Assembly (NCBI GenBank): GCA_020723305.1
Contig: DYJC01000029.1
Location: 1-46,015 of the forward strand
Direction of reading: 5' to 3'
Length of the DNA: 46,015 nt
Source: Desulfosudis oleivorans
GTDB taxonomy: Bacteria; Desulfobacterota; Desulfobacteria; Desulfobacterales; SURF-7
Shown: positions 17,837 through 26,506 of the stretch, piece by piece
Position numbering within the stretch: position 1 is the first letter of the stretch
Layout: every line of letters starts with the position of its first letter
The notes under the pieces: generated by a model
What the model saw: only the letters and a program-made list of their open reading frames with translations
Told to the model about the DNA's origin: nothing
Databases searched by the model: none
Program-made: the position numbers and the translations under genes

Positions 17837-18025
17837 TTAGAATATCTTTAAATTATCATTAAAATCAAACGAATTTGCTTTGATTCTGCGGGTATTGATT
17901 TTTTTTCCAGTTGAAAAAGCTTCACTTGGGTATCCCCCGAATGGACCGCCAAGCCATGATGCATTTCCGAGATTAAAAACACCACACACACCTACAGATT
18001 TTGAAATATGATTGAAAAATGTCAT
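17837..18025 (-). CDS. 62-residue peptide gene of unknown function under operator control
   Basis: The ORF has an ideal SD (AAAGGAG, seven bases before the ATG), a consensus promoter with palindromic operators, and a terminator, so a short dedicated transcript is likely. The peptide starts MTFFNHISKSVGVCGVF, has a Gly-rich middle (NLGNASWLGGPFGGYPS) and a basic, Asn-rich tail ending in DNLKIF. It has one Cys, no clear signal peptide and no membrane helix. The Gly/Ser-rich core followed by a tail resembles some modified-peptide precursors, but no modifying enzyme or transporter is nearby. A small stress or regulatory protein is equally possible. Unrecognised. Confidence 0.65.
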   Translation of the reverse strand: MTFFNHISKSVGVCGVFNLGNASWLGGPFGGYPSEAFSTGKKINTRRIKANSFDFNDNLKIF

Positions 18026-18116
18026 TTTTTACTCCTTTTAGCTGTTGTCAGCTATGTCATTTGCTCATAATGTTAATAAGCAACTACTGGCTGTCTGACC
18101 AGTATCATTTGGATGT

Positions 18117-18170
18117 ATAATAATGACACTTTGCGTCAAAGTCAAGAAGATTAATGACGCTTTGCGTCAT
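18117..18170 (-). promoter_or_regulatory. Consensus promoter with two palindromic operators
   Basis: On the minus strand TTGACT (18140-18145) and TATTAT (18117-18122) are exactly 17 bases apart. The spacer contains TGACGCAAAGTGTCA (18124-18138). A second, perfect copy, ATGACGCAAAGCGTCAT (18154-18170), lies just upstream, centre to centre 31 bases or three helical turns away. A repressor dimer on the first site would block polymerase, and the helical phasing suggests cooperative binding. A further inverted repeat, TACTGG...CCAGTA (18085-18104), lies in the leader. No candidate repressor gene is nearby. Confidence 0.75.
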
Positions 18171-18184
18171 TTTCGAAAGATTAC

Positions 18185-18799
18185 CTATTTGATTGCGATC
18201 AGTTCAACCTCGAAAATCAAGGTGGAATGGGGTTCAATGGTTCCGCCGCTTCCCGCTTGACCATATGCCAGATCAGAAGGTACAAAAAGTTCCCATTTTG
18301 AACCTTCGCCCATCAGCTGCAAGGCTTCCTGCCATCCTTGAATAACGCCATTTACCGGAAAACTGGCAGGGGTTCCACGGCGGATTGAACTGTCGAAAAT
18401 CCTGCCGTCGATTGTTTTCCCTTCATAATGGGTGACAACCGTATCGGATGATTTGGGTTTTTTGCCATTGCCTTCTTTGATGATACGATACTGAAGGCCG
18501 GTTTTTGTGACATGGATGCCCGGTTTTTTTGAATTTTTTTCAAGGAATTCTTTTCCTGTTTTCAGGTTGGTTTCAGCAGCTTTATTCTGTTGCATCTGTT
18601 TTTTCTCCTGCATGGCATTTTGGAATGCCATCATGATCTGCTGCATTTCAGAAGGGCGCATTTTGGTTTCTTTTCCAGCATATGCATCTGTAAACGAGTC
18701 GATAAAAGTTTTGACATTGATCTCAAAACCCTGTCTTCGAAAATCACCGCCAATACTTTGTCCCAGGATATAACTTACTTTTTCCAAATCAATTTTCAC
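18185..18799 (-). CDS. fklB: FKBP-type peptidyl-prolyl cis-trans isomerase (FklB/Mip-like)
   Basis: This 204-residue protein has the two-domain Mip/FKBP22 layout: an N-terminal helical dimerisation domain (about 4-90, starting VSYILGQSIGGDF) and a C-terminal FKBP domain (about 95-204). The FKBP domain has the pocket motifs GLQYRIIKEG, THYEGKTIDGRIFDSS, PVNGVIQGWQEAL and DLAYGQAGSGG. There is no signal peptide, which favours cytoplasmic FklB over the periplasmic FkpA. It would catalyse proline isomerisation in folding proteins. The start is a GTG with GGAG six bases upstream. The 370-base region before it (to 19171) holds no gene, only divergent promoters. Confidence 0.9.
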   Translation of the reverse strand: MKIDLEKVSYILGQSIGGDFRRQGFEINVKTFIDSFTDAYAGKETKMRPSEMQQIMMAFQNAMQEKKQMQQNKAAETNLKTGKEFLEKNSKKPGIHVTKTGLQYRIIKEGNGKKPKSSDTVVTHYEGKTIDGRIFDSSIRRGTPASFPVNGVIQGWQEALQLMGEGSKWELFVPSDLAYGQAGSGGTIEPHSTLIFEVELIAIK

Positions 18800-18975
18800 A
18801 GGTATCTCCGATCTTCTTAATCGTTATTTGAATAAAAACAAACTCTTCTGTTGAGATCTTTGAGAAAAGTAAATTTTTTTAATCAATTCAGGGAACGTAA
18901 AAACCAGTATCGTCAAAGTTCTCATAAGCCTGCTTCCATACAATAAAGTGCAAAGAAATACCAACATTTTTCAAT

Positions 18976-19005
18976 TTGACAACAAGTACTGCGTTATTTT
19001 ATAAT
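18976..19005 (+). promoter_or_regulatory. Sigma70 promoter of the PhnD-like / diguanylate cyclase operon
   Basis: TTGACA (18976-18981) and TATAAT (19000-19005), both perfect hexamers, are separated by 18 bases. Transcription would begin near 19012, about 160 bases before the likely ATG at 19172. Confidence 0.7.
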
Positions 19006-19171
19006 GATTTAAATACAGTATATTTTTTGGTTTTCTGGGCTGATCTACCACTAAAAAAAATTCAGACATAGAATTGAATATCCATCCAAAGAGTTGTTTA
19101 TTCTATCCGGTGTATCTGCTCCGTTGTACCCAACAATGATCATCGGTCTTTTTTTATTCTTAAGAGGCGTA

Positions 19172-20080
19172 ATGAAAAAATATATTTGGTATTTTACACT
19201 TACATCTATTTTTTTTATTCTGATTTATCCGGATTCAGGTCAAACAGAAAAGCAAAAAATATTCCGAATGGGGGTCATCGCCGATACATTTTCCGGTGTC
19301 AATCAGAATGATGCCAGAATTGCATTAAACCTATTGTTGGAAAAAAAACTAAATACAGATTTTTTACAGTATAAAGCCGAGACCGTTATATATCCGGATA
19401 TTCAGGCAGCAATTCAGGATATAAAAGCTGGGAAGCTTGACTTGTTGACACTTCCAACCATGGATTATATCCTTGACAGGGATCAAATTAAAATGACACC
19501 GGAAATGATATCAGGAGTGGGCCCGGAGAAAGAACAGTCATATATCCTGCTTGTCAATGAAGGCAGTAATATTAAGTCTTTATCTCAGCTAAACAAAAAA
19601 AATCTGATTGTTGAAAAAGGAGCAGGTGGAAAGCTTGCATTAAAATGGATCGATACGCTTTTGCTTGAGGAGTCGATGCCGGAAAGCGGAGTATTTTTTC
19701 GAGAAATAAAACAGGTGGATAAAAGTTCCCGAGCGCTGTTGCCCGTATTCTTCGGACAGGCAGATGGGTGCATTGTCCGGAATTTTGCTTTTGAAACCAT
19801 GGTTGAGTTGAATCCCCAGGTTGGCAAAAAATTATCGATTTTAAACAGGTCTCCTGTTCTAGGTTCCACATTATTGTGCTTTAATCCACGGATTGAAAAA
19901 AAATTTGCCAATACCATTATCAATTTTATCCAAAAAATGCCGGATCATATAGAGCATCGCCAGGTTCTTCTTTTGTTTCAGGTGAAACAGATATTCAGGT
20001 ATAAACCTGAATATCTGAAAAATCTGGAAACCCTGTTGGCTCGATATGAGGAACTGAAAAAAAAGGCTGCAAAACACTAA
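19172..20080 (+). CDS. PhnD-like periplasmic substrate-binding protein
   Basis: The 302-residue protein begins with a signal sequence (MKKYIWYF then a hydrophobic stretch to about residue 20). The body follows the phosphonate/phosphate-binding PhnD fold: FRMGVIADTFSGVN as the first strand, AIQDIKAGKLDLLTLPTMDYI, the hinge ILLVNEGSNIKSLSQL and FFGQADGCIVRNFAFETM. No ABC permease or ATPase follows. Eight bases later begins a membrane diguanylate cyclase, so this is probably a sensory ligand-binding partner, not a transporter part. The ATG at 19172 is chosen for its AAGAGG SD and good signal peptide; an in-frame start at 19094 adds 26 residues. Confidence 0.85.
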   Translation: MKKYIWYFTLTSIFFILIYPDSGQTEKQKIFRMGVIADTFSGVNQNDARIALNLLLEKKLNTDFLQYKAETVIYPDIQAAIQDIKAGKLDLLTLPTMDYILDRDQIKMTPEMISGVGPEKEQSYILLVNEGSNIKSLSQLNKKNLIVEKGAGGKLALKWIDTLLLEESMPESGVFFREIKQVDKSSRALLPVFFGQADGCIVRNFAFETMVELNPQVGKKLSILNRSPVLGSTLLCFNPRIEKKFANTIINFIQKMPDHIEHRQVLLLFQVKQIFRYKPEYLKNLETLLARYEELKKKAAKH

Positions 20081-20088
20081 TTATTATC

Positions 20089-21804
20089 ATGACAGAATGC
20101 ATCGTGGAAAAAGAGCTCCGCCGGAAACCGGAAAAAATTCCAAGACGCAGAAGAATTTTTCTTCGTACACTCTTGCTTTCTTGGTTGATTATTGTTTTTA
20201 CGGTTACCATATTTGTGTTTGCCATCATTCCCTATCAAAAGTCACAACTCCGGAATGAGATGAAAATCCAAGCCAGTGTCGCATTTTCTTCTGTGTCTCA
20301 AATTGCTGAGAACTCGATTATTATAGAAGACTACAGCACGGTTGTGGATCACTGTCTAACCTTACTTCAGAAGAACGCCCGGATTTTATATATTGTGATT
20401 ACTAGACATGACGGATTTTCACTGGTTCATACTTCAACAAACTGGTCTCAGAAAACCCTGGACAGCAAGTGGCTTCCTAGGGATAAACAGAATTCTGAAT
20501 CAAGTCGGTTTTTGATGAGTGAGATTGTAAACCAGGAAGTATACAATGTGTCTTTTCCATTTCGATATTCCGGGATTGACTGGGGATGGATTCATATCGG
20601 GTTGGCACCGGAAAGATTCTATTCTGATTTGAAGTCCCTTTATGTCCGGATTATACTGACATCCATTCTTGCCATTTCTCTGGGCATGGTTGCATCCTAT
20701 TATTTTGCAAGGCGAATCAGCAAACCAATCATGCTCCTGAATCAGGTTGCAAAGAGCATCCGATCCGGAGATCTGTCAGCCAGAGCTGAGATTAACAGCG
20801 GTGATGAAGTGGAAAGCCTGGCCGATTCTTTCAATCGCACAGCAGAACATTTAAAGATCGAAATTACGGAAAAAGAAGCAGAGATTCGGGAACGAAAAAT
20901 GGTTGAGGCTGCTTTGCGGGAAAGCGAAGAAAGATACAGAACGATTATTGAAAGCATTGAGGATGGATATTATGAGGTTGACACTTATGGGAACATGACT
21001 TTTGTGAATGAGGTGATGAGCAAAATTTTAGGATATTCTGCTCAAGAGCTGACCGGGATGAATAGTATAAAACTGATCGGTAAGGATAATAAGAAAACAG
21101 TCTACAGGATATTTGCAGGCGTATTTTTCTCGGAGAAACCCATATCTGTTTTTGGGTTGGAAATCATGCGGAAAGATGGAAATAAACGACAAATTGAAAC
21201 ATCCATCGCCCTGGTAAAGAATTTGATGGGAGAAAAAATCGGATTCCGGGGTGTGGCAAGGGATGTGGATGAACGTAAAAAACAGGAAGAGAATCTGATC
21301 TATACTGCATATCATGATGTTTTAACGGGATTAAAGAACCGGAAGTGGTTTTATGAAAAATTGAGCGATCTGATCAAGCACGCAAAACGGTATCAGTATG
21401 AGATTACTTTGTTGTATATCGATATTGACAACTTCAAGAAAGTGAACGACAGGATCGGTCATGAAGCAGGAGATCTGCTGCTTCAGATTATCGCAGAAAG
21501 GCTGCGCAATTGCCTGCGTAAAACAGATGCAATTGCCCGGATTGGAGGGGATGAGTTTACAGTCATTTTAGATAATCCGACAGAGGATTTGTCACCAGAG
21601 GTTGTGGCTGGAAAAATTGTGGAATCAATACATAAATCATATCATATTCATGAACAAAGTATCGATTATATTTCTGCCAGTATCGGTATCAGCAGTTTTC
21701 CAAAAGATGCGGATGATCTGGAAAGCCTGGTAAAAAAAGCGGATACGGCAATGTATCAAGCCAAAGAAAAGGGAAATTGCTACAGTTCTTGTCATTCAGT
21801 TTAG
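20089..21804 (+). CDS. Membrane diguanylate cyclase (periplasmic sensor, HAMP, PAS, GGDEF)
   Basis: This 571-residue protein has two membrane segments (about 25-48 and 188-208) around a periplasmic sensor of about 140 residues. These are followed by a HAMP domain (to about 265), a PAS domain (about 280-400) and a GGDEF domain (about 410-568). The active site is intact GGDEF (486-490), and RKTD (477-480) five residues earlier fits the RxxD product-inhibition site, so it should synthesise c-di-GMP under feedback control. The PhnD-like gene eight bases upstream suggests that a periplasmic ligand is relayed to the cyclase. Its 3' end overlaps the convergent HAD gene by nine bases. Confidence 0.93.
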   Translation: MTECIVEKELRRKPEKIPRRRRIFLRTLLLSWLIIVFTVTIFVFAIIPYQKSQLRNEMKIQASVAFSSVSQIAENSIIIEDYSTVVDHCLTLLQKNARILYIVITRHDGFSLVHTSTNWSQKTLDSKWLPRDKQNSESSRFLMSEIVNQEVYNVSFPFRYSGIDWGWIHIGLAPERFYSDLKSLYVRIILTSILAISLGMVASYYFARRISKPIMLLNQVAKSIRSGDLSARAEINSGDEVESLADSFNRTAEHLKIEITEKEAEIRERKMVEAALRESEERYRTIIESIEDGYYEVDTYGNMTFVNEVMSKILGYSAQELTGMNSIKLIGKDNKKTVYRIFAGVFFSEKPISVFGLEIMRKDGNKRQIETSIALVKNLMGEKIGFRGVARDVDERKKQEENLIYTAYHDVLTGLKNRKWFYEKLSDLIKHAKRYQYEITLLYIDIDNFKKVNDRIGHEAGDLLLQIIAERLRNCLRKTDAIARIGGDEFTVILDNPTEDLSPEVVAGKIVESIHKSYHIHEQSIDYISASIGISSFPKDADDLESLVKKADTAMYQAKEKGNCYSSCHSV

Positions 21805-22437
21805 CTTTAACAAGATTTCAATCTCACTGAGCCTGTTGATGTGCATTTCTGCTGAAAGAGCAGGGTTATTATAGGCAACAAACGGAACGCCCGCAGCTTT
21901 GGAGGCTTTCTCATCAAGCTCGGAATCTCCGATATATAGGATATTCCCCGGAAAAACAGAAAAGTGATTCATGATTTTAATCAGCGGATCGGGAAATGGT
22001 TTTGGCCGCGCAACGTCACGGGCGGAAATGATAAGGTCAAAACATCCATCAAGACCGTGTTCCTGTATCACCTGGTCCATGGTATCGGATCGATTTGTCG
22101 CAATCGCTGTTTTGTATCTGGGTCTGAGTTTGTTCAATAAGGTGATTAACCCGGGCTCAATTTTCATAAAAGGGATCAGCGAAGAGTAGTTCAGGGTTTT
22201 TCGAATCTCATCTGCTTTTTCCCGTATGACCTTGTCGGTCAGAATGTAGTCCAGGGAAGCGTCAACCGTGTGCATATGCGTATAAGCGAACTGTTCGTCC
22301 CTTAGTGGTGGCTGGTTGAAATAATTTAAAATCCGATTGTAATAGGTCCTGTTTGCCTCAGCCGTGTCAAACATGACGCCATCACAGTCAAATGCAACGA
22401 TTTTAATATTGTCTGGATTCATGATGCTGCCTATCAT
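21796..22437 (-). CDS. HAD-superfamily phosphatase (phosphoglycolate phosphatase-like)
   Basis: This 213-residue HAD hydrolase has motif I FDCDGVMFDT (nucleophile Asp and the +2 Asp), an alpha-helical cap (about 35-95), motif II ATNRSD, motif III Lys in RPKPFPDPL and motif IV YIGDSELDE. The layout fits the Gph/PGP group, which removes phosphate from small metabolites, but the substrate cannot be told. The Met at 22422 (MNPDNIKIV) is a possible alternative start. It is the last of the genes running from priA through DUF1573 and ompA on the minus strand. Confidence 0.88.
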   Translation of the reverse strand: MIGSIMNPDNIKIVAFDCDGVMFDTAEANRTYYNRILNYFNQPPLRDEQFAYTHMHTVDASLDYILTDKVIREKADEIRKTLNYSSLIPFMKIEPGLITLLNKLRPRYKTAIATNRSDTMDQVIQEHGLDGCFDLIISARDVARPKPFPDPLIKIMNHFSVFPGNILYIGDSELDEKASKAAGVPFVAYNNPALSAEMHINRLSEIEILLKLN

Positions 22438-22505
22438 CTAATTGAAAGGGCAAAAAACAAAATGGATAAACCAGGGGAAATTTTGAAGGGTTATTGATTT
22501 TCAGA

Positions 22506-23003
22506 TTATTTTTTCCCGGGCTCTTCGAGATAAATGAATTCAATTCTGCGATTTAAAAATCTTCCGGATTCAGTATCGTTGGTGGCGATCGGGCTTGTTT
22601 CTCCTGCGCCATCAAAAGTCAAACGTTTTGCATCCACACCAAATCGGGCCACCAGTAACTCCATGATTTTTTTGGCCCGAAGTTTAGAGAGAGCAAGATT
22701 CAGATCTGCAGGTCCCTTATTGTCCGAGTGACCCTTGATGAGAATTCTGGCGGAAGAAAGTTTATCTGAGTTTAATACAGCGGCTATTTTTTGAAGCTGC
22801 TCCATATACCGTTCGTCAATGGTCTCCATACCGGGTTGAAAATGAACACCCACAATTCCAAGCTTTCCTGCCTGAACTTGAAATGCTGGTTGAGTCTCCG
22901 GAAGTACGGTTTCCTGCTTTTTGATTTCAGACCAACATGGAGCGGAACAGAGGATAATTACTCCGAAAAGGATACAGGTAAAAAATATTGAAATCGATTT
23001 CAT
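22506..23003 (-). CDS. OmpA-family peptidoglycan-binding protein
   Basis: The 165-residue protein has a signal peptide (about 1-25, ending APCWSE) and an OmpA C-terminal domain (about 50-160). Family motifs are IKGHSDNKG, LNLALSKLRAKKIMELL and NRRIEF, which bind the diaminopimelate of peptidoglycan. No lipobox is evident: the cysteines in the signal region are not in an LxGC context. So it is a periplasmic or outer-membrane anchor of the OmpA/Pal type. It follows the DUF1573 gene by 29 bases and has a good SD (AGGA, six bases). Confidence 0.88.
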   Translation of the reverse strand: MKSISIFFTCILFGVIILCSAPCWSEIKKQETVLPETQPAFQVQAGKLGIVGVHFQPGMETIDERYMEQLQKIAAVLNSDKLSSARILIKGHSDNKGPADLNLALSKLRAKKIMELLVARFGVDAKRLTFDGAGETSPIATNDTESGRFLNRRIEFIYLEEPGKK

Positions 23004-23032
23004 GGCATTTCCTGGTAAATCGTTATGGGAGG

Positions 23033-23752
23033 CTATTTTTTTAAATTTTGAAAAATATTTCCATAAACGCTGATGGCAATTTCCGGTCTTATTTTGCTGT
23101 CTGTTTTCAGGGTAATGGTATCAAAATATCGTCCGGTCTCTTTTTTCAGATTTTCAACTGTCAACAGGTATCCTTTTTTCCCTTTTGAAATTTCAGTCTC
23201 CTGTAAATCCTGACGGATATTCGTACCCGTCTTGGCTGTTACTTCCAAAATTTTAAAAGGAAATTTTTCTTCCGGAATAATACTGACCGAAGTTTTTATC
23301 GGTGTTTGAGGTTGGCCAGCAAGTTTTATCCTTTCCGGAAGGATCGTAACAAATTTTTCAACCAGTCCGGTTACCACCAGGTTGAATTTGGGGTAACGGC
23401 TGTCATTGGTTTCCACCTGGATTGTTTTCTTAAGCTGGTGACCGCCAAACCCATTGGTATTTACTTTTATCTTGATGTTACCTTCCTCACCCGGAGGAAT
23501 TTGCCGTGTATAGGAAACGGCTGTGCAGCCTCAGCCCGGTTTGACTTTAAGAACATCCAGTGGAGCGTTTCCGATATTTTTAATGGTAAAATCATGGATG
23601 ATCTCTTCCCCTTCCGCCACTGTCTTAAATGCATATGTGGATTCGATTATTTTGATTTCAGGTTGAGGAGCTGTTTTTTTTGCATCTTCTGCAAAACCGG
23701 TTTGCGTGAAACAAAAAAAGAAAATCAGGATGATGATCGCTTTTATTTTCAT
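23033..23752 (-). CDS. DUF1573 exported protein with in-frame TGA: candidate selenoprotein
   Basis: Reading through one TGA (23531-23533) gives a single 239-residue protein. It has a signal peptide (1-21), a DUF1573 domain (IKNIGNAPLDVLKVKPG-U-GCTAVSY, with IPPGEEG soon after) and an open frame of 165 more codons to a TAA. DUF1573 members carry Cys-Gly-Cys-Thr here; TGA replaces the first Cys (position 74) and C76 remains, giving a possible Sec-Gly-Cys redox motif. A hairpin with a G-rich loop lies 37 bases 3' of the TGA. The ATG at 23752 has AAAGGA six bases upstream. The pseudogene alternative, a Cys-to-stop change, is less likely because the 3' part is intact. The protein is presumably periplasmic; function unknown. 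The OmpA-like gene follows 29 bases later. Confidence 0.75.
23483..23499 (-). promoter_or_regulatory. Candidate bacterial SECIS hairpin in the DUF1573 mRNA
   Basis: The mRNA stem UUCCUC/GAGGAA (6 bp) closes the five-base loop CGGGU, whose second base is G, as bacterial SECIS apical loops usually have. The loop begins 37 bases after the UGA, near the upper limit of known spacing. It encodes the conserved PPGEEG segment. Folding and SelB recognition are inferred. Confidence 0.5.
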
Positions 23753-23848
23753 GTGAATTCCTTTAGTCGTGAGATTATTATACATGATCTAGTGATGAGT
23801 GCATTTTAATGGTAAAATCTGTAATGTCAAGAGTTCAGTTATCAGAAT

Positions 23849-26326
23849 TTACAGCATATATACCGGGTCGACATCAATTGCTACCGTTACTGCCTGGTTA
23901 TTCATGACTTTTTGATCTTCAAACAGAAGTTTGTGTACCAGGGAATGTAATAAATTGATTTTTGATCCTTTTAAGAGAATTTGCCACCGATAGTATCCGG
24001 AAATTTTTGGAAGGGGCGCCTCTACCGGGCCGAGAAGCTCGACACTGTTTTGAAAAGCAGGATCATGTGTAAGAATCTGTTTACAACGTTCTCCGGTAAG
24101 GGTTGCATGTGTTTTGGTTGCTTTTTGATCTTTACCGGATATTTTCAATTGGATCAGCCTTGAGAACGGAGGATAGTTCAGGGCGCGTCGAAAAATGATT
24201 TCCTGGTTGTAAAATTTTGAATAATCCTGATTCTGTGCTGTGATGATACTGAAATGATCCGGGCTATAGGTTTGCAGGATAACACGTCCTGGAACAGAAC
24301 CTCTGCCTGCCCTGCCGGAAACCTGGGCCAGAATCTGGAATGTCTGTTCGCAGGATCGAAAATCGGGAAAATTTAAGGAAAGGTCGGCACAAATGATACC
24401 GACCAGGGTGATATTGGGGAAATCATGCCCTTTGGCCACCATCTGGGTTCCAACCAGGATATCGATGTTGTTGTTTTTCAAGTCTTTCAGGATTTTTAAT
24501 AAAGAACCTTTTTTTACGGTTGTGTCCCGGTCCATCCGGCCAATCCTGGCCTTGGGAAACAAGTCTGCCATGGCTTTTGCAATTTTTTCCGTTCCCATTC
24601 CAAGAAGCTTGATACTGGCTGAACCGCATTTTTCGCAAGGGGATACGGAAGCCTTGCTGAAGCCGCAAAAATGGCATTTGTAAGCATTGATCCGTTTGTG
24701 CAGGGTAAGGGAGATGTCGCAATTTTTGCATACCATCGGTTCTCCGCAGGAGGCACAAATCGGATGATTGGCATAGCCTCTGCGGTTCAGAAATAAAAGA
24801 ACCTGTTCTCCTCGGGAGAGATTGTGTTTGATTTCCTGAAGGAGTTCCGGTGTGATAAATTTACGGATGCCTCTTTCATCCCGGTGTTGACAAAGGTCTA
24901 CAATACGCACTTGGGGCAGGGCACGATCCTTTACCCGTTTTGTTAAACGCAAACGGTGGAATTTTTTCAGATCTGCATTGTAATATGATTGGATGGAGGG
25001 TGTTGCAGATCCAAGGAGTGCGATGGCATCTTGCTGTTTTGCGCGAACCACAGCCAGATCTCTTGCATTGTACCGGAAGCGGCTTTCCTGTTTATAGGAA
25101 CTGTCGTGTTCTTCATCCACGATAATAACGCCCAGACGGGAGATGGGGGCAAAAATGGATGAACGTGCACCAATGACGATGTGGACTTTTTCTTCCAGAA
25201 TTCTTTCCCATTGGTCATATTTTTCGCCTGAAGAGAGCCCGCTATGCAGAACCGCGATACGCTCTCCAAAACGAGCCCGGAACCGTCTTTCGGTTTGGGA
25301 AATCAATGCGATTTCCGGAACCAGAATCAGGGTGGAAAACCCTTTTGTTAATGCAAATTCTGCAATCTGCATATAGACCTCTGTTTTTCCGCTTCCGGTA
25401 ACGCCTGACAGAAGGTATGCGGAGAATCCGTTTCCAATGGCACGGATAACAGCAGAGACGGCATTTTGTTGTTCTTTCGTAAGATCCGGCGGTCTGTCCG
25501 GTGGAATCGGGTCTCCGAGTGGATCCCGATAAACCTTTCTCATACTTTCGGACAGAAATCCTTTTCTGACAAGATAAGCAACAGAAGATCGGGCTCCGGA
25601 TATATTTTTATTCAGCTCTTTTTGTGAAATACCACTTTCATGGGATCGAACAATCTCGAGTATCTTTTTTCTTTTCTCCGCATGTTGATCCAGGGGAATA
25701 TCGGAGTTGACAAAAGTCAGATAGGTTTCTTTGAGGGAACCGGAGTGATTGCCTTTTAAAATCATTCTTTTCCGGATCACTCCTGAATGGATCATTTTTT
25801 GGATCAGACTGGTGCGGATCTCTGTTTTAAGCTTTGTTTTTAAATTTTTCTGGAGCAACGCACCATCATGAAGAAGGGATAAAATTTTTTTTTCAAGCAA
25901 CGGGATATCATTGGCCTTCAAACGATTCCTTCCCGGCTCTGTGATGGAAAGTTCTGTCCATTCATACAGGTTTAATCCACCGGGAAGAGCAGATTTGATC
26001 ACCTCACCGATTGGATGCATATAATAGTCTGCAATCCATCTGAAGAAAGAAATCATGGATTCCGGGAAAAGAGGCTTGTCATCCAGGATATCAATGATTT
26101 TTTTAATTTCAAACAATTCTGTTTTTTTTGAGGGTCCGATAACATACCCGGTCACTTTGCGTTGCCCAAAGGGTACCAGAACCCGGATACCGATGGCGAT
26201 GAGGGGTATAAGTGTCTCCGGAACCTGATATGTGTAAGTATGATAGACCGGCAATGCAACCGCAACATCAATATGAGATTCGACTTCTGTCAATCTGATT
26301 CCTTCCCGATATACATTAAATTTCAT
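23849..26326 (-). CDS. priA: Primosomal protein N' (PriA helicase)
   Basis: This 825-residue replication-restart helicase binds stalled forks and loads the replicative helicase. The N-terminal DNA-binding domain starts near residue 18 (HIDVAVALPVYHTYTYQVP). The helicase core has Walker A SGVTGSGKTEVY (about 305-316), Walker B VDEEHDSSYKQ and RYNARDLAVVRA. The PriA-specific zinc site is complete with eight Cys in four pairs (CASC, CKNC, CHFC, CEKC). Motifs VGTQMVAKGHDFPNITLVG and QVSGRAGRG follow. The length is slightly above the usual 730-800. The SD (AGGA) is very close to the ATG. Confidence 0.96.
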   Translation of the reverse strand: MKFNVYREGIRLTEVESHIDVAVALPVYHTYTYQVPETLIPLIAIGIRVLVPFGQRKVTGYVIGPSKKTELFEIKKIIDILDDKPLFPESMISFFRWIADYYMHPIGEVIKSALPGGLNLYEWTELSITEPGRNRLKANDIPLLEKKILSLLHDGALLQKNLKTKLKTEIRTSLIQKMIHSGVIRKRMILKGNHSGSLKETYLTFVNSDIPLDQHAEKRKKILEIVRSHESGISQKELNKNISGARSSVAYLVRKGFLSESMRKVYRDPLGDPIPPDRPPDLTKEQQNAVSAVIRAIGNGFSAYLLSGVTGSGKTEVYMQIAEFALTKGFSTLILVPEIALISQTERRFRARFGERIAVLHSGLSSGEKYDQWERILEEKVHIVIGARSSIFAPISRLGVIIVDEEHDSSYKQESRFRYNARDLAVVRAKQQDAIALLGSATPSIQSYYNADLKKFHRLRLTKRVKDRALPQVRIVDLCQHRDERGIRKFITPELLQEIKHNLSRGEQVLLFLNRRGYANHPICASCGEPMVCKNCDISLTLHKRINAYKCHFCGFSKASVSPCEKCGSASIKLLGMGTEKIAKAMADLFPKARIGRMDRDTTVKKGSLLKILKDLKNNNIDILVGTQMVAKGHDFPNITLVGIICADLSLNFPDFRSCEQTFQILAQVSGRAGRGSVPGRVILQTYSPDHFSIITAQNQDYSKFYNQEIIFRRALNYPPFSRLIQLKISGKDQKATKTHATLTGERCKQILTHDPAFQNSVELLGPVEAPLPKISGYYRWQILLKGSKINLLHSLVHKLLFEDQKVMNNQAVTVAIDVDPVYML

Positions 26327-26506
26327 ATCCTATAAATCACAAACCATGGGCGATCAAGGTGATTCTTGACCTTTGGAATGATCCGGTTCTAATTAGATAC
26401 GATTTGTAATTTTTTTGCATACCTGCTATAGTTGTGTACAGTAAAACGTGACCATGACTCTCCATATTAATTACGATTTCCAAATCTTCCATAAATCGGA
26501 AAAGAG

